A stretch of DNA of 64,000 nucleotides from Candidatus Hodarchaeota archaeon (GCA_016839815.1 JAEOTM010000060.1:1-64000), one strand, 5' to 3'; shown: positions 17,235 to 25,822, numbered from the stretch's first letter. The notes: a model not told the origin generated them from the letters alone. Translations and numbers: made by a program.

Positions 17235-17774
17235 GTGTCGTTAAATTTCAATTTTCTCGCCAAGATATTACTACTTGGAGAGTTTCGTGTTGGTAAATCA
17301 TCTATGGTACTCAGATACGTTGAGGACCGTTTTCCTGGTGATTATATGGCGACCATTGGGGCAAACTTCCTTGTAAAATCAGTGGATTTATCTTTGAATG
17401 GAGAAAATGTTAGAGTTGGCTTACAAATCTGGGATTTAGGAGGTCATACCCGATCTACTCAGGTTGGACGTGTCTTCTTTCAAGGTGTTTCTGGTGCATT
17501 GTTAGTATATGATCTTACCCGTCCAGATACACTTGATAAGATCCCATTATGGCAAGATCAACTCAGAAAGTATTCACCAAATGCGAAACTGTATTTAGTC
17601 GGAAATAAAAATGATTTAGTTGATGAACGGCAGATTTCAACATCAGAGGGGGAAAAAGCACAGGGAACATTTAAAGTAGAACATTTTTTTGAAACATCTG
17701 CTAAAACTGGCGATCATATTCAGGAAACTTTTGAACATATGGCCATTTCACTAATTGAGCTAAATCGAGAATAG
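17235..17774 (+). CDS. Rab-like small GTPase with His in place of the catalytic Gln
   Basis: All GTPase motifs are present in 179 aa: G1 GEFRVGKSS (residues 15-23), G2 Thr40 in YMATIG, G3 WDLGGH (66-71), G4 NKND (124-127) and G5 TSAKTG. The Gln of the usual WDTAGQ is His71 here, and the Ala is Gly as in Arf and Rag types. A His in this place is the catalytic residue in translational GTPases, so activity may be retained. There is no C-terminal Cys for lipidation. GTG 17235 is the start; an overlapping ATG two bases earlier leads only to a three-codon frame. It is unrelated in position to the GTPase gene at 12364. Confidence 0.9.
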   Translation: MSLNFNFLAKILLLGEFRVGKSSMVLRYVEDRFPGDYMATIGANFLVKSVDLSLNGENVRVGLQIWDLGGHTRSTQVGRVFFQGVSGALLVYDLTRPDTLDKIPLWQDQLRKYSPNAKLYLVGNKNDLVDERQISTSEGEKAQGTFKVEHFFETSAKTGDHIQETFEHMAISLIELNRE

Positions 17775-17821
17775 GACTTTCTATAGGAACATTCTTTTAC
17801 ATTATGAAGAGAATCGTGACC

Positions 17822-18190
17822 TTAAATTGTCATTAATTCTTCAAAAGAGTTTACATCTTTGAGTGTTTCCTTGAATAGTGAAATTTCTGTTGATGAAACT
17901 TCTTCATTTATCTCTAAAAAATCTAAAATGTCAAAAAATAGGTTTTTAGCATTTGGAAAATTAGTTGGGGCCTCTGGTAAGGAGGAAAAAGCAAAAGTAA
18001 GTTTGTCAGTTATCGTGGCATCTGGAACTCGTAAAGCATTCCGTACAGTTTGCACATAGATCTCATCATCACTAATTTTCGAAGCAATTTCCACACGCTT
18101 TTCTGCTACTCGAGATGCGTTGTGAGATAATTTTGGTGGTGTAAATATCCTACGGAAGAAGCGCACAAATCGGTTCATTTTTTCTGACAC
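17822..18190 (-). CDS. Hypothetical protein (122 aa)
   Basis: No family recognised. The N-terminal 25 residues are basic and aromatic (RFVRFFRRIFTPPKL) and might sit on the membrane surface as an amphipathic helix. The rest is a small helical protein with several acidic helices (FFDILDFLEINEE and FKETLKDVNSFEELM). It is convergent with the GTPase gene at 17235 (47 bases between stops). A GTPase effector or accessory role would be speculation. Confidence 0.45.
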   Translation of the reverse strand: MSEKMNRFVRFFRRIFTPPKLSHNASRVAEKRVEIASKISDDEIYVQTVRNALRVPDATITDKLTFAFSSLPEAPTNFPNAKNLFFDILDFLEINEEVSSTEISLFKETLKDVNSFEELMTI

Positions 18191-18354
18191 TCATCCAAAA
18201 TCGAAAAATAAGTCTATGAGTTCTTCTAATCCAATCCTTTTTAAGGCCTTTCTGCTCCTGATTGTTCATATTAATCATATAATTGATAAATCTTGTTATT
18301 TGAAGAAGAAAATTCATCTATTGATTGTCAATGTTTTAGAAGAAGGTCAATGAA

Positions 18355-19407
18355 TTGACAGAAAAACAGACAACTGGATATTCAGAAGGGATTGTCGGAG
18401 TACGGGTAAAACGATTCTTAGGTTTATCAGTATTGAACATAGCTAAAGTGCTTCTGGAGAAAACTGAGAAATCCGAGAGAGAAAAAGCATTAGAAATGAT
18501 CATACTCCCACTAGTTAGAGAAACATTCTCTCTCTCTGCTGGTGATAACCCAACAGCCCAAGTCAAACTATTTCTCGCCTCACTTGGATTCTCTCCCTGT
18601 GAGATTGATTGGAAAGAGGATACACGGATAGGTACGATTCTTCTCGGAAAAGGAAGAATATGGCGGTCGTCGTCAGAAAAAGAAGAAAAGTTAGTTAAAA
18701 GTTTATTACTTATTGTAGTGAAAGGTCTTGGCTATACATTTATGGGTACTACTGTACAAGCTTCGTTTATAAGTTCAGAAGCCTTATCCCCTCGTTTCAC
18801 TTATGAAATTCAATTTCGTGCCGTAGAAGACGTGTTTGCAGAGATTATAGGAACAGATGAAGAAATTCCAGGTGTTTCTCTCTCAATAACCGTACTTCTT
18901 GAGCCTATCTTAGGTACTGGGATTCGATCCCAAGATGCTGCAAGGTTTTTAATAGAAGCAACGAAAATTGTCGTTGGAGAGAATCTTCCATTCTTATTGG
19001 ATCGCAAAGACATTATTGATAAGCCATTGAAAATTCTTGAGCTATTTTACTTAAATATTGACGATTCTGATAAATTAAGTGAATTGGCACATCAAATTGG
19101 AGCAATAGTGGTTAGGGATATTCGATTGGAATTTCCAAACTTGAAGAATCATCAGTTATTGAAAGGTATTGGCCTTTTACCTGTCGAAGAAATAGACGAA
19201 CTATTGTTCTATGGATCTGTCGAAATTTGTGGTGTGGGAGAAAGAGGTTCGAATATATCATTTTGTCGATTTTTAGGACAGATGTGGAGTGGCTACGCCT
19301 CTGAAGTTCTTAATAAACGATTCCAAATGGATGAGGATCCACTCTGTGCAGGAGGAACAGGTACAAAATGTATATTTACCCTAACTGAAGTATCTGATGC
19401 AATGTGA
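18355..19407 (+). CDS. Hypothetical protein with C-terminal V4R-like domain (350 aa)
   Basis: The last 60 residues resemble the end of a V4R (4-vinyl reductase) domain: SFCRFLGQMWSGYASEVLN, then DPLCAGGTGTKCIFTLTE with the paired Cys seen in that family. The segment at about 70-160 (IGTILLGKGRIW and KSLLLIVVKGLGYTFMG) looks like a second, degenerate copy. V4R domains bind small hydrophobic or porphyrin-like ligands. There are no membrane segments. The start is TTG 18355, with AGAAGGT upstream. The assignment is tentative because I compared it only to a remembered family pattern. Confidence 0.5.
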   Translation: MTEKQTTGYSEGIVGVRVKRFLGLSVLNIAKVLLEKTEKSEREKALEMIILPLVRETFSLSAGDNPTAQVKLFLASLGFSPCEIDWKEDTRIGTILLGKGRIWRSSSEKEEKLVKSLLLIVVKGLGYTFMGTTVQASFISSEALSPRFTYEIQFRAVEDVFAEIIGTDEEIPGVSLSITVLLEPILGTGIRSQDAARFLIEATKIVVGENLPFLLDRKDIIDKPLKILELFYLNIDDSDKLSELAHQIGAIVVRDIRLEFPNLKNHQLLKGIGLLPVEEIDELLFYGSVEICGVGERGSNISFCRFLGQMWSGYASEVLNKRFQMDEDPLCAGGTGTKCIFTLTEVSDAM

Positions 19408-19576
19408 ACAATTATTTCACTAAAATAATCTCTCTCGCTATTCTTGTAGGTCGTTTCTATAGCTTTAAAAAGGGGAGAATGATAATATTTAGAAAATCTC
19501 TTCGTAAGTCAGTCTTCGACGCTTAAAAACCTAATAAAAGGTGTATTATAGGTATTCGTGCAAATGAGTGATTCTC

Positions 19577-19912
19577 ATGGTAAATTTTTGCGAAAAATGT
19601 GGTGCCTTACTTCAGCCGACTAGAAATGACAAAGGAATAATTTCTTTGTTCTGTAAAGTATGTAAAGAAGAATCCAAAGAAGAATTTAAGGACCAATCGT
19701 ACCAGATAAAATCGAAAATCAATCATTCAGAGAAAGATAGATTAACAATAATTGAAGACGAGTTTGATGTTCGACCAACTGCACGTGTTATCTGTCCAAA
19801 ATGTAGTCACACTGAAGCTCGTTACTGGGAAGCTGAAGATAGACGAAAAGAGGAATGGGAAACTACTACTTACTACCAATGTGTTAAGTGTAATTGGGTA
19901 TGGTCTGAGTAA
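19577..19912 (+). CDS. Transcription elongation factor TFS-like protein (RPB9/TFIIS-type zinc ribbons)
   Basis: Two zinc ribbons. The N-terminal one begins FCEKCGALLQP and closes with CKVCKE, as in RPB9/TFS. The C-terminal one is ICPKCSHTEARYWEAEDRRKEEW and then QCVKCNWVW, the TFIIS-type ribbon that reaches the RNA polymerase active site to stimulate RNA cleavage. In most TFS proteins the hairpin tip reads ADEP; here it is KEEW, so the acidic pair is Glu-Glu instead of Asp-Glu. ATG 19577 gives the usual short N-terminus; GTG 19568 is in frame upstream. About 112 aa, the normal size. Confidence 0.85.
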   Translation: MVNFCEKCGALLQPTRNDKGIISLFCKVCKEESKEEFKDQSYQIKSKINHSEKDRLTIIEDEFDVRPTARVICPKCSHTEARYWEAEDRRKEEWETTTYYQCVKCNWVWSE

Positions 19913-19931
19913 ACCATACTTTCTAATTATG

Positions 19932-20441
19932 TTACTCTGGGATGGAAAATTCCCAACCGCAATGAAAATCTCGTTCTAGGTCGTCTGGAGGACAAGCTAT
20001 AACTTTTGTTTGAATACGTGGATCTATCGTTGATGCAAATCCTGTATACTCTACCATACCTACCTCTTTACATGGGAAGTGAGGTAATTTCTTTCTTTCT
20101 CGTGCTGCCTGTACCCGACAAGTTTTCATTTTAAAAATTAGAGTTGATGAACTATTACGCTCAATTTCCTGTTCGTTTATCGTCGCATAAAGACGATAAC
20201 CAAGTGCTTTCTCGAGTCCATCTAATCCCGCTCCTTCTGGAATAGAAAAGGTCTTCATTATCCGTTTTGCCTCAACAATGGTAAATCGTTCCCAGCTTTC
20301 TTTGTCAATTTGGATAGCTTCCTTTAAACCATGTCTTTTTTCTGCGGCTAAGAACCAGCATCCATCATGTGCTAACCAATTTTTGGCATACATTCGAATA
20401 ATTTCAATTAAATCGTCCTTAGATAGATTTTCAAGTGACAT
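19932..20441 (-). CDS. DUF6125-type protein
   Basis: Resembles the DUF6125 family as I remember it: the N-terminus LIEIIRMYAKNWLAHDGCWFLA, a helix RFTIVEAKRIMK, and then several conserved Cys (KTCRVQAARERKKLPHFPC, then IACPPD and HCGWEF). The Cys/His set (CR, PCK, ACPPD and HCGW) could bind metal or Fe-S. DUF6125 proteins occur in anaerobic bacteria and archaea with unknown function. It is last in an operon with the kinase-like gene (3 bases between) and the crotonase. Confidence 0.7.
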   Translation of the reverse strand: MSLENLSKDDLIEIIRMYAKNWLAHDGCWFLAAEKRHGLKEAIQIDKESWERFTIVEAKRIMKTFSIPEGAGLDGLEKALGYRLYATINEQEIERNSSSTLIFKMKTCRVQAARERKKLPHFPCKEVGMVEYTGFASTIDPRIQTKVIACPPDDLERDFHCGWEFSIPE

Positions 20442-20444
20442 CTA

Positions 20445-21152
20445 CTAATCCTCTTCCTTTTCAACTGGATATTTTCTTTTCAGTAAGTTTATGACGGTTT
20501 CCTCTAGCTCTTCGAGTGAAAGAGCTTCATTCCTTAAAGTTAAATCAAAAAATTTCTTGTCTCGGAATGAAACTTCATAGATCCTTTCAAGGCGCTCACC
20601 ATCAGTTTTATCACGCGATTGAATTTTTTTTATTAGCTCCCTTTCGTTCATACGAAATTCAGCACGCGTAGGATCATTAGCTAACCGTTGTGCAATTACT
20701 TGTGCAGCAACTTCCAACCATATCGTTGTACCGTAGGTTCCAATGACAAATGGGGCCATACGTCCAACAAAAATACCCCCCTCTAAAAGTGCAGTTTTTA
20801 AAGCATGTTTTTCAATCTCTAAATCTACCTTCTGGGCAAATTCAGCGTCTTGCGTATTTCTAATATGAGCCATGAATTCATCCATGTTTTTTTCGTCCCA
20901 TCCCGATTCAATAGCAATTTTTCTAACAAATTCCCCTGCATGAATCAAATTTAGAGAAACATTATGATTTAGTTTAAAGAATTTCTTAACAATAATCGCT
21001 ACTGTATCCTTCCCAGTTCCAGAAAAGCCTCCAATCGCAATGATAGGAATGGAGTTATCCCCAATTTCCTGAGCGAACTGATCAAGGAGTGATTTTTCAA
21101 ACTCCTTGAGTCTTGGAATGAATGTACTCATAAGCTTTACAGCGCCACTCAT
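20445..21152 (-). CDS. Cytidylate-kinase-like P-loop NMP kinase
   Basis: A Walker A motif GGFSGTGKDTVA begins near residue 42. The C-terminal part follows the archaeal cytidylate-kinase-like pattern: a lid with several Arg, RDKTDGERLERIYEV, then KFFDLTLRNEALSLEEL. Asp in place of Ser/Thr directly after the Walker Lys, with Thr next, is seen in several NMP and sugar kinases. The likely reaction is ATP-dependent phosphorylation of CMP or another nucleotide, but the substrate cannot be fixed by reading. It overlaps the upstream crotonase gene by four bases (ATGA), so translation is coupled. Confidence 0.7.
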   Translation of the reverse strand: MSGAVKLMSTFIPRLKEFEKSLLDQFAQEIGDNSIPIIAIGGFSGTGKDTVAIIVKKFFKLNHNVSLNLIHAGEFVRKIAIESGWDEKNMDEFMAHIRNTQDAEFAQKVDLEIEKHALKTALLEGGIFVGRMAPFVIGTYGTTIWLEVAAQVIAQRLANDPTRAEFRMNERELIKKIQSRDKTDGERLERIYEVSFRDKKFFDLTLRNEALSLEELEETVINLLKRKYPVEKEED

Positions 21153-21925
21153 TTGAAATTCGGTTTTTGTTTCTTAAGGAAAGCCTCTACTCCTTCCTTA
21201 ACATCTTCATGCGAAAAACACAAAGCAAACAGCTCTGCTTCCATCCTAATTGCATCAAGAAGAGACATTTCCGGACCTCTATTAATAGCCTCTTTTGCCA
21301 TGTTCAAAGCAAACGAAGGTCCTTTAGTAAGACGTGTTGCAATTTTCAAAGTTTCTTCTTCAAGATCTTCTGCTGAAACAACCCAATTTATTAATCCAAA
21401 TGATTTCGCAGTTTTTGCATCAACATTACCACCAAGAAATATCATTTCTTTAGCCCTACCTGCTCCTACTAGTCGGGATAGTCGCTGCGTACCTCCAGCA
21501 CCTGGAATTAAGCCCAATTTTATCTCTGGTTGTCCGACTATAGCTTTCTCACTTGCTATTCTCAGATCACAAGCCATCGCCAATTCAAGTCCTCCACCCA
21601 AGCAGTACCCATTTATGGAGGCAATAACTGGGATTGACAAATCTTCCAGTTTATTCAGAGTTTCCTGTAACTTTAAGATGATTTCTCTGATTGAAGTGGG
21701 TGCTTTACCTTCAAACATGGTAATGTCAGCACCTGCGATAAAAGATTTCTGTCCAACACCTGTTATCACAACAACTTTTGTATCAGCATCTTTAGAAAGG
21801 TTTTTAACACATTCAGATAACTCATTAATCGTTTTTTCATTTAATGCGTTTAGAGCTTTTTCTCGATTTATTTTTATGGTTGTAATTCGATTCTCTGTAG
21901 TAACAATTATGTTAGAATAAGTCAT
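21149..21925 (-). CDS. Enoyl-CoA hydratase / crotonase family protein
   Basis: Hydrates a trans-2-enoyl-CoA such as crotonyl-CoA to the 3-hydroxyacyl-CoA. Oxyanion-hole segments are FIAGADITMF and NGYCLGGGLELAMACD. Both catalytic Glu positions of true hydratases are occupied: one in GGLELAMACD, one in VGQPEIKLGLIPGAGGTQRL. The length of 258 aa is standard. The substrate could be crotonyl-CoA in butyrate or amino-acid metabolism. It is first gene of an operon with the NMP-kinase-like and DUF6125 genes. Confidence 0.92.
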   Translation of the reverse strand: MTYSNIIVTTENRITTIKINREKALNALNEKTINELSECVKNLSKDADTKVVVITGVGQKSFIAGADITMFEGKAPTSIREIILKLQETLNKLEDLSIPVIASINGYCLGGGLELAMACDLRIASEKAIVGQPEIKLGLIPGAGGTQRLSRLVGAGRAKEMIFLGGNVDAKTAKSFGLINWVVSAEDLEEETLKIATRLTKGPSFALNMAKEAINRGPEMSLLDAIRMEAELFALCFSHEDVKEGVEAFLKKQKPNFK

Positions 21926-21935
21926 AGCAAACTAT

Positions 21936-21955
21936 CACCTTACTAAAATTATAAA
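21936..21955 (-). promoter_or_regulatory. Promoter and Shine-Dalgarno of the crotonase operon
   Basis: On the minus strand TTTATAATT (21947-21955) lies about 25-30 bases upstream of the ATG (21925), and AAGGTGAT (21936-21943) about ten bases upstream. The two together give a well-formed archaeal TATA box and ribosome binding site. Confidence 0.6.
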
Positions 21956-22094
21956 GGAGCCTCTTGTTGAAGAATTCAAATATTTATTGGGAAATGAGAT
22001 AATCTGAAAGGAATGGAAAAGAGATACTCTATTTATCCCCCTCGATTAGAGAGAATTCGTTGTTCCTTCACAACAAATTATATAAAGAATCTTT

Positions 22095-22119
22095 CGGCTT
22101 TTTTAAGCCGCTTATAAAT
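22095..22119 (+). promoter_or_regulatory. Perfect inverted repeat plus TATA box before the HEAT-repeat gene
   Basis: CGGCTT-TTTT-AAGCCG (22095-22110) is a perfect 6+6 inverted repeat. It abuts TTATAAAT (22112-22119), which lies about 16-23 bases upstream of the GTG start. It could be an operator bound by a dimeric regulator, or a hairpin if transcription starts further upstream. Which of the two cannot be decided from the sequence. Confidence 0.4.
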
Positions 22120-22134
22120 AATTGAGGATTTAGA

Positions 22135-23568
22135 GTGAAAGAAACTAATCCCTTTACCGAATTTTTACTTGAACGCTTGAAATCCACCTCTGTAACTGAG
22201 CAAGAAGCTATTGCAATTGCGTTAGGATTTGAATCAAAAATTAATAACAAGATCCGATTCAAATACCTCGAGAAAGCCATTAAAAGTCAAAACAGTAGTG
22301 TTAGGCGGTCCGCGATAATTGGTTTGGCTTTTTCTTCTATCCTAAGTAAAGGAAAAAAACCAAAACATCAACAAAAGTATTTGAAAAAGCATTTCAAAGA
22401 TCCTCTTTCTTCAATTAGAAGTACGTCTGGATTAGGTCAAGGAATTAGTGCTTATTTTACACAGAACGACAAATATAAAAGGAAAATTAGTAAAGAAATC
22501 AGAAAAAAGCTGAAAAAACAACCTGAACAAGTAAAACAGGGTTTAGTTGTAAGTTTGGGATTACTTGGAGGAAAAGATAAATCAATTAAGAAAGATTTTA
22601 AGTACTTGAAAGATTCTTACCTGAAATTCAAACTTGATGATCCTACTCTTTATTTCATTGGATTCACTCTGAATGCAATTAATGCAAGAGAACCAGAGAG
22701 TGCTACTGACTTTTTCTTAAAAATTTTGATCCCTCCTTTAACTAGTAAGGAAAGCAGACGGATTGCGATTATCTGTTATGCCTTTCTTCTTCCCCTTATT
22801 TCAGACCCCACTATTCGTATAAAGAAACTCCTTGATTTGATTCACGGAGAATTTGAGTTTCAATCCAAATTTGGAACCGATTTAGCTATTATTTTCACGT
22901 ATTTTTCCTTGTGCAATAATGAAAATCTGAAACTAAAGTTTTTGCAATCATTAGATCAGATTAAGGAAATAGATCCAGACTATCATCAAATTTATCAAAT
23001 TTTATCAACAAATGAACAAATTATGGAAGTTCTTATTGAACTAATACAAAGTAATACTGCTGATATTAAAGCTGCAGGAATCAATACAAGTTTCTTCCTT
23101 GAAACAACCAAAGAGAAAGTCGATCTTGAACCATTTATTAAAGAAGGATTTTCTCAACGTGATTCAGGATACTTTGGACGCTTTTTAATCCTTTTAAGAT
23201 CGTTCTCATTCTGTTTACTTGAGAATAAATATTCCTATGCAATATATTTTGAACCTTATATTCACTCGAGTGACCAGCAGGTGAAAAGAATTGCAAGTCT
23301 TGCTTTTTCATGTCTTATTCGGATGAACCCAGAAAATATGGAAAACCTAGATTTAATTGAACGTTTACGTAGGGAACAAGATGAAAACGTCCGTTGGGGT
23401 TTGATTATAGGGGCTTCTCTTCCCCAAATAATAGGAAACTCAGCTTTAGATGATGAATTAATTCTTGGGCTGCTTTTATTGTGTTTGGGATATACGGAAG
23501 CAGGAATGTCGCTAGTTCTCTCACAAGCAATGATTCCGAAGTTTTATCAAGAAAAAAAAATTTCCTAA
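22135..23568 (+). CDS. HEAT/PC-repeat-like helical repeat protein (477 aa)
   Basis: The sequence is a series of helical repeats with small residues and Gly at regular positions: AIAIALGFESK, RRSAIIGLAFSSIL, IRSTSGLGQGISAY and KQGLVVSLGLLGG. This resembles HEAT or the proteasome/cyclosome (PC) repeats of Rpn1/Rpn2. It is rich in Lys and has no membrane segment or catalytic motif. A scaffolding role is likely, but its partner is unknown. GTG 22135 is the start, directly behind a TATA box (near-leaderless). Its TAA overlaps the stop of the convergent acyl-CoA synthetase gene by four bases. Confidence 0.65.
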   Translation: MKETNPFTEFLLERLKSTSVTEQEAIAIALGFESKINNKIRFKYLEKAIKSQNSSVRRSAIIGLAFSSILSKGKKPKHQQKYLKKHFKDPLSSIRSTSGLGQGISAYFTQNDKYKRKISKEIRKKLKKQPEQVKQGLVVSLGLLGGKDKSIKKDFKYLKDSYLKFKLDDPTLYFIGFTLNAINAREPESATDFFLKILIPPLTSKESRRIAIICYAFLLPLISDPTIRIKKLLDLIHGEFEFQSKFGTDLAIIFTYFSLCNNENLKLKFLQSLDQIKEIDPDYHQIYQILSTNEQIMEVLIELIQSNTADIKAAGINTSFFLETTKEKVDLEPFIKEGFSQRDSGYFGRFLILLRSFSFCLLENKYSYAIYFEPYIHSSDQQVKRIASLAFSCLIRMNPENMENLDLIERLRREQDENVRWGLIIGASLPQIIGNSALDDELILGLLLLCLGYTEAGMSLVLSQAMIPKFYQEKKIS

Positions 23569-25028
23569 ATTCGATTCTTCCACCTAAAATGATTGACCAT
23601 ATAACGGAAGACTTGCACCATCTTAGCTGGACTCGAAAATAAGGGATAATTCTGCGATTGTAAATAACTTACTCCTGGAGAATCTGCTGGGACTAGTAAT
23701 GTAGTAATTAGAATAGGTTTACGAAATCGATCAGAAAGTATTAAAATCTCTTTAAATAGTTCTACCTCTGCTAGAATTATGAAATCCAGATTTTCCTTAT
23801 CATCCTCTGGGATTAAGGGAGAAGATTTCGCTAGATTCGCAAGAAATGAAAAGCCTCCTATCCCAAGTAGTAGAATGGCTTCAACTTGAGGCATTTCTTC
23901 AAAGACAATGAGCATGATCTCTCGTAATGAGTCTAAATTTAATGAAGCAACAGTATCAATTGGGTTACCTTTAGACCAAAAAGGAGGAAGCAAATCATTA
24001 ATTCGATTAAATGCTCCCTTAGATAATGGCTCAAGTGTTATCCCATGACGAGAACATTCATCTGCTGCCATTACTCCCCACCCACCTCCTAAAGTGAGTA
24101 TCACTACTTTTCCTCTCGGAAAGCTCCAATTGATCCAGTTGGAAAATGCCAAGAATAAATCAAACATTTCCTCTAATGAATTTACAATAATACCACCAGC
24201 ACTTTGAAGAATATTTTTGAATACTGCATCATCTCCCGTAATAGCACCAGTATGAGAATGTGCTGCTCTTCTACCAGCTTTTGTTCCTCCTGCTTTGAGA
24301 ATAATGACTGGTTTAATTTTTGATATCTCCTTGACAAGAGATACAAATCTCCGAGAATCTTGGATTCCCTCCACATAAAGACCAATAACCTGTGTTTTTT
24401 CGTCTTGTCTCCCGAAGTACTCAAGATAATCCGCAAGTGTTAAATCAGCCATATTACCTGCTGAAACATAAGTATTCAAACCAATTCCTCTACGTGCCGC
24501 GACAGAAATACCAATTGTTCCTATGTTTCCAGATTGAGAAATGAAAGCCAATCCTCCCTGTTTTAGTTCTTTCACCGGCCACATAACGGCAGTAAGATTT
24601 ACACGGGTTGAGACTATTCCCATCCCATTTGGACCAATAATACGGATATTATGGTTTTTTGCAAAATCTAAGACTGTCTGTTCTAGTATTTCCCCTTCTA
24701 CTCCTGATTCTTTAAACCCTCCAGAAATGATAACAACATGCTGAATTTTTCGAAGAACCATTTGCTCAAGAATTGATAAAACTTTTGCAGCGGGGATGAT
24801 AATTATCACTAAGTCAATATTGGATTCCTCTGGCACATCCAGAATAGTTGGATATGCTTTATGTCCTAAAATTTGACTACTTTTTGGATTTATAGGATAG
24901 AAGGAACCAGTGTAGTTATTTTGGATGATATTATGGGCAACGATAAACCCCCAAGAGGAAATATTGTTACTAGCACCAACAAGTGCTATTGATTGAGGAT
25001 TGAAGAATGGATCAAGATCAAGTACCAT
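23565..25028 (-). CDS. ADP-forming acyl-CoA synthetase, alpha-subunit-type protein
   Basis: Domains in order: CoA-binding Rossmann (FFNPQSIALVGASNN and YPINPKSSQILG), then two succinyl-CoA-ligase-like flavodoxin domains. GPNGMGIVST and FISQSGNIGTIG are family signatures. AHSHTGAITGDDAVF contains the His that is phosphorylated in acetate:CoA ligase (ADP-forming). These enzymes convert acyl-CoA, ADP and Pi to acid, CoA and ATP in archaeal fermentation of amino acids. The ATP-grasp beta part is absent here, so a partner subunit must lie elsewhere. The 487 aa length suits the alpha subunit. It shares its stop region with the HEAT gene. Confidence 0.88.
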   Translation of the reverse strand: MVLDLDPFFNPQSIALVGASNNISSWGFIVAHNIIQNNYTGSFYPINPKSSQILGHKAYPTILDVPEESNIDLVIIIIPAAKVLSILEQMVLRKIQHVVIISGGFKESGVEGEILEQTVLDFAKNHNIRIIGPNGMGIVSTRVNLTAVMWPVKELKQGGLAFISQSGNIGTIGISVAARRGIGLNTYVSAGNMADLTLADYLEYFGRQDEKTQVIGLYVEGIQDSRRFVSLVKEISKIKPVIILKAGGTKAGRRAAHSHTGAITGDDAVFKNILQSAGGIIVNSLEEMFDLFLAFSNWINWSFPRGKVVILTLGGGWGVMAADECSRHGITLEPLSKGAFNRINDLLPPFWSKGNPIDTVASLNLDSLREIMLIVFEEMPQVEAILLLGIGGFSFLANLAKSSPLIPEDDKENLDFIILAEVELFKEILILSDRFRKPILITTLLVPADSPGVSYLQSQNYPLFSSPAKMVQVFRYMVNHFRWKNRI

Positions 25029-25193
25029 CAGAATTCAACTAGATTTTCATTAGAAAATGACATAAAGTAATCATATCTTTATCGACTTACTCACAGATTG
25101 GATATTTTGAAAACCATAAAAAAGATTCTGTGGATGTGTAATTCTAATGTATCCATTAATTGGAGCTTATTCGTCAAATAATTCATACTTTAG

Positions 25194-25673
25194 GTGATGA
25201 AATTGAGTATAGTAGAAAATGCTGAACTTCTCTCTATCTGGGGAAATCTGGTACATCCACCAAAGCAGATTAGTAGAAATGTTGTAGAATTAACTATAAA
25301 AGCAATCGATTCTTTCTATAGTCAAGGACATCTTGATTTTGGAGGGAGCGAATTCCGATCGGCTTTACTTGAGAATGTAGCTCCAATCCTTGAAGATGAT
25401 CCCAACTATGCCTGGTGGAGTCTCTCTCCTGGTCAATATCTGATAACTTACAATGAAATTTTGACTGATGTAAACTATTATACACTTATATATCCTCATA
25501 ATAGATTAATCCAAGCTGGAAGTACGCATCCAGCATTTTTTTGGACTCCGACATCGAAAAATCAGAAAATTAGCACGATTTTGCATGTTGGTGAGAAGGG
25601 GATAAGATTAAAAGAAAACTCTCGTATTTCCATTGCTTTGACGTATAAGAATCCCCTATCCGAGGGTGAATGA
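25194..25673 (+). CDS. Small protein, possibly dUTPase/dCTP-deaminase-like fold (159 aa)
   Basis: The middle (residues about 65-155) reads as a chain of short beta strands: WWSLSPGQYLITYNE, then VNYYTLIYPHNRLIQAG, and KGIRLKENSRISIALTY. The PGQYLITYNE opening recalls the LxPGEFVLxxTxE strand of dCTP deaminases and dUTPases. The catalytic R-S-S-x-x-R-x-G loop is not visible, so if related it is an inactive or altered member. No membrane segment. It stands alone between two larger genes. A fold assignment would need a structure prediction. Confidence 0.4.
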   Translation: MMKLSIVENAELLSIWGNLVHPPKQISRNVVELTIKAIDSFYSQGHLDFGGSEFRSALLENVAPILEDDPNYAWWSLSPGQYLITYNEILTDVNYYTLIYPHNRLIQAGSTHPAFFWTPTSKNQKISTILHVGEKGIRLKENSRISIALTYKNPLSEGE

Positions 25674-25822
25674 GTAACTAGGCAAATTCAGAGTAATCTC
25701 ATTTTTATCTTTATTTTGGGTGAGGCCATAAAATATAAAGCATAAACAATTTCTATCAGATTGTCGTATACTATGACAAATGTAAACCTTATATCCTGTA
25801 ATACTTGTGAGTTGATACAAAT

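Noticed and set aside
21153..21920. 255-codon plus-strand frame opposite the crotonase gene
   Set aside because: It is the antisense shadow of a strongly conserved enoyl-CoA hydratase. Its translation is low complexity with no motif, and it has no Shine-Dalgarno.
22135..23568. True proteasome Rpn1/Rpn2 homologue
   Set aside because: The repeats are similar in pattern only. Length, domain order and the full PC-repeat consensus do not match well enough to name it.
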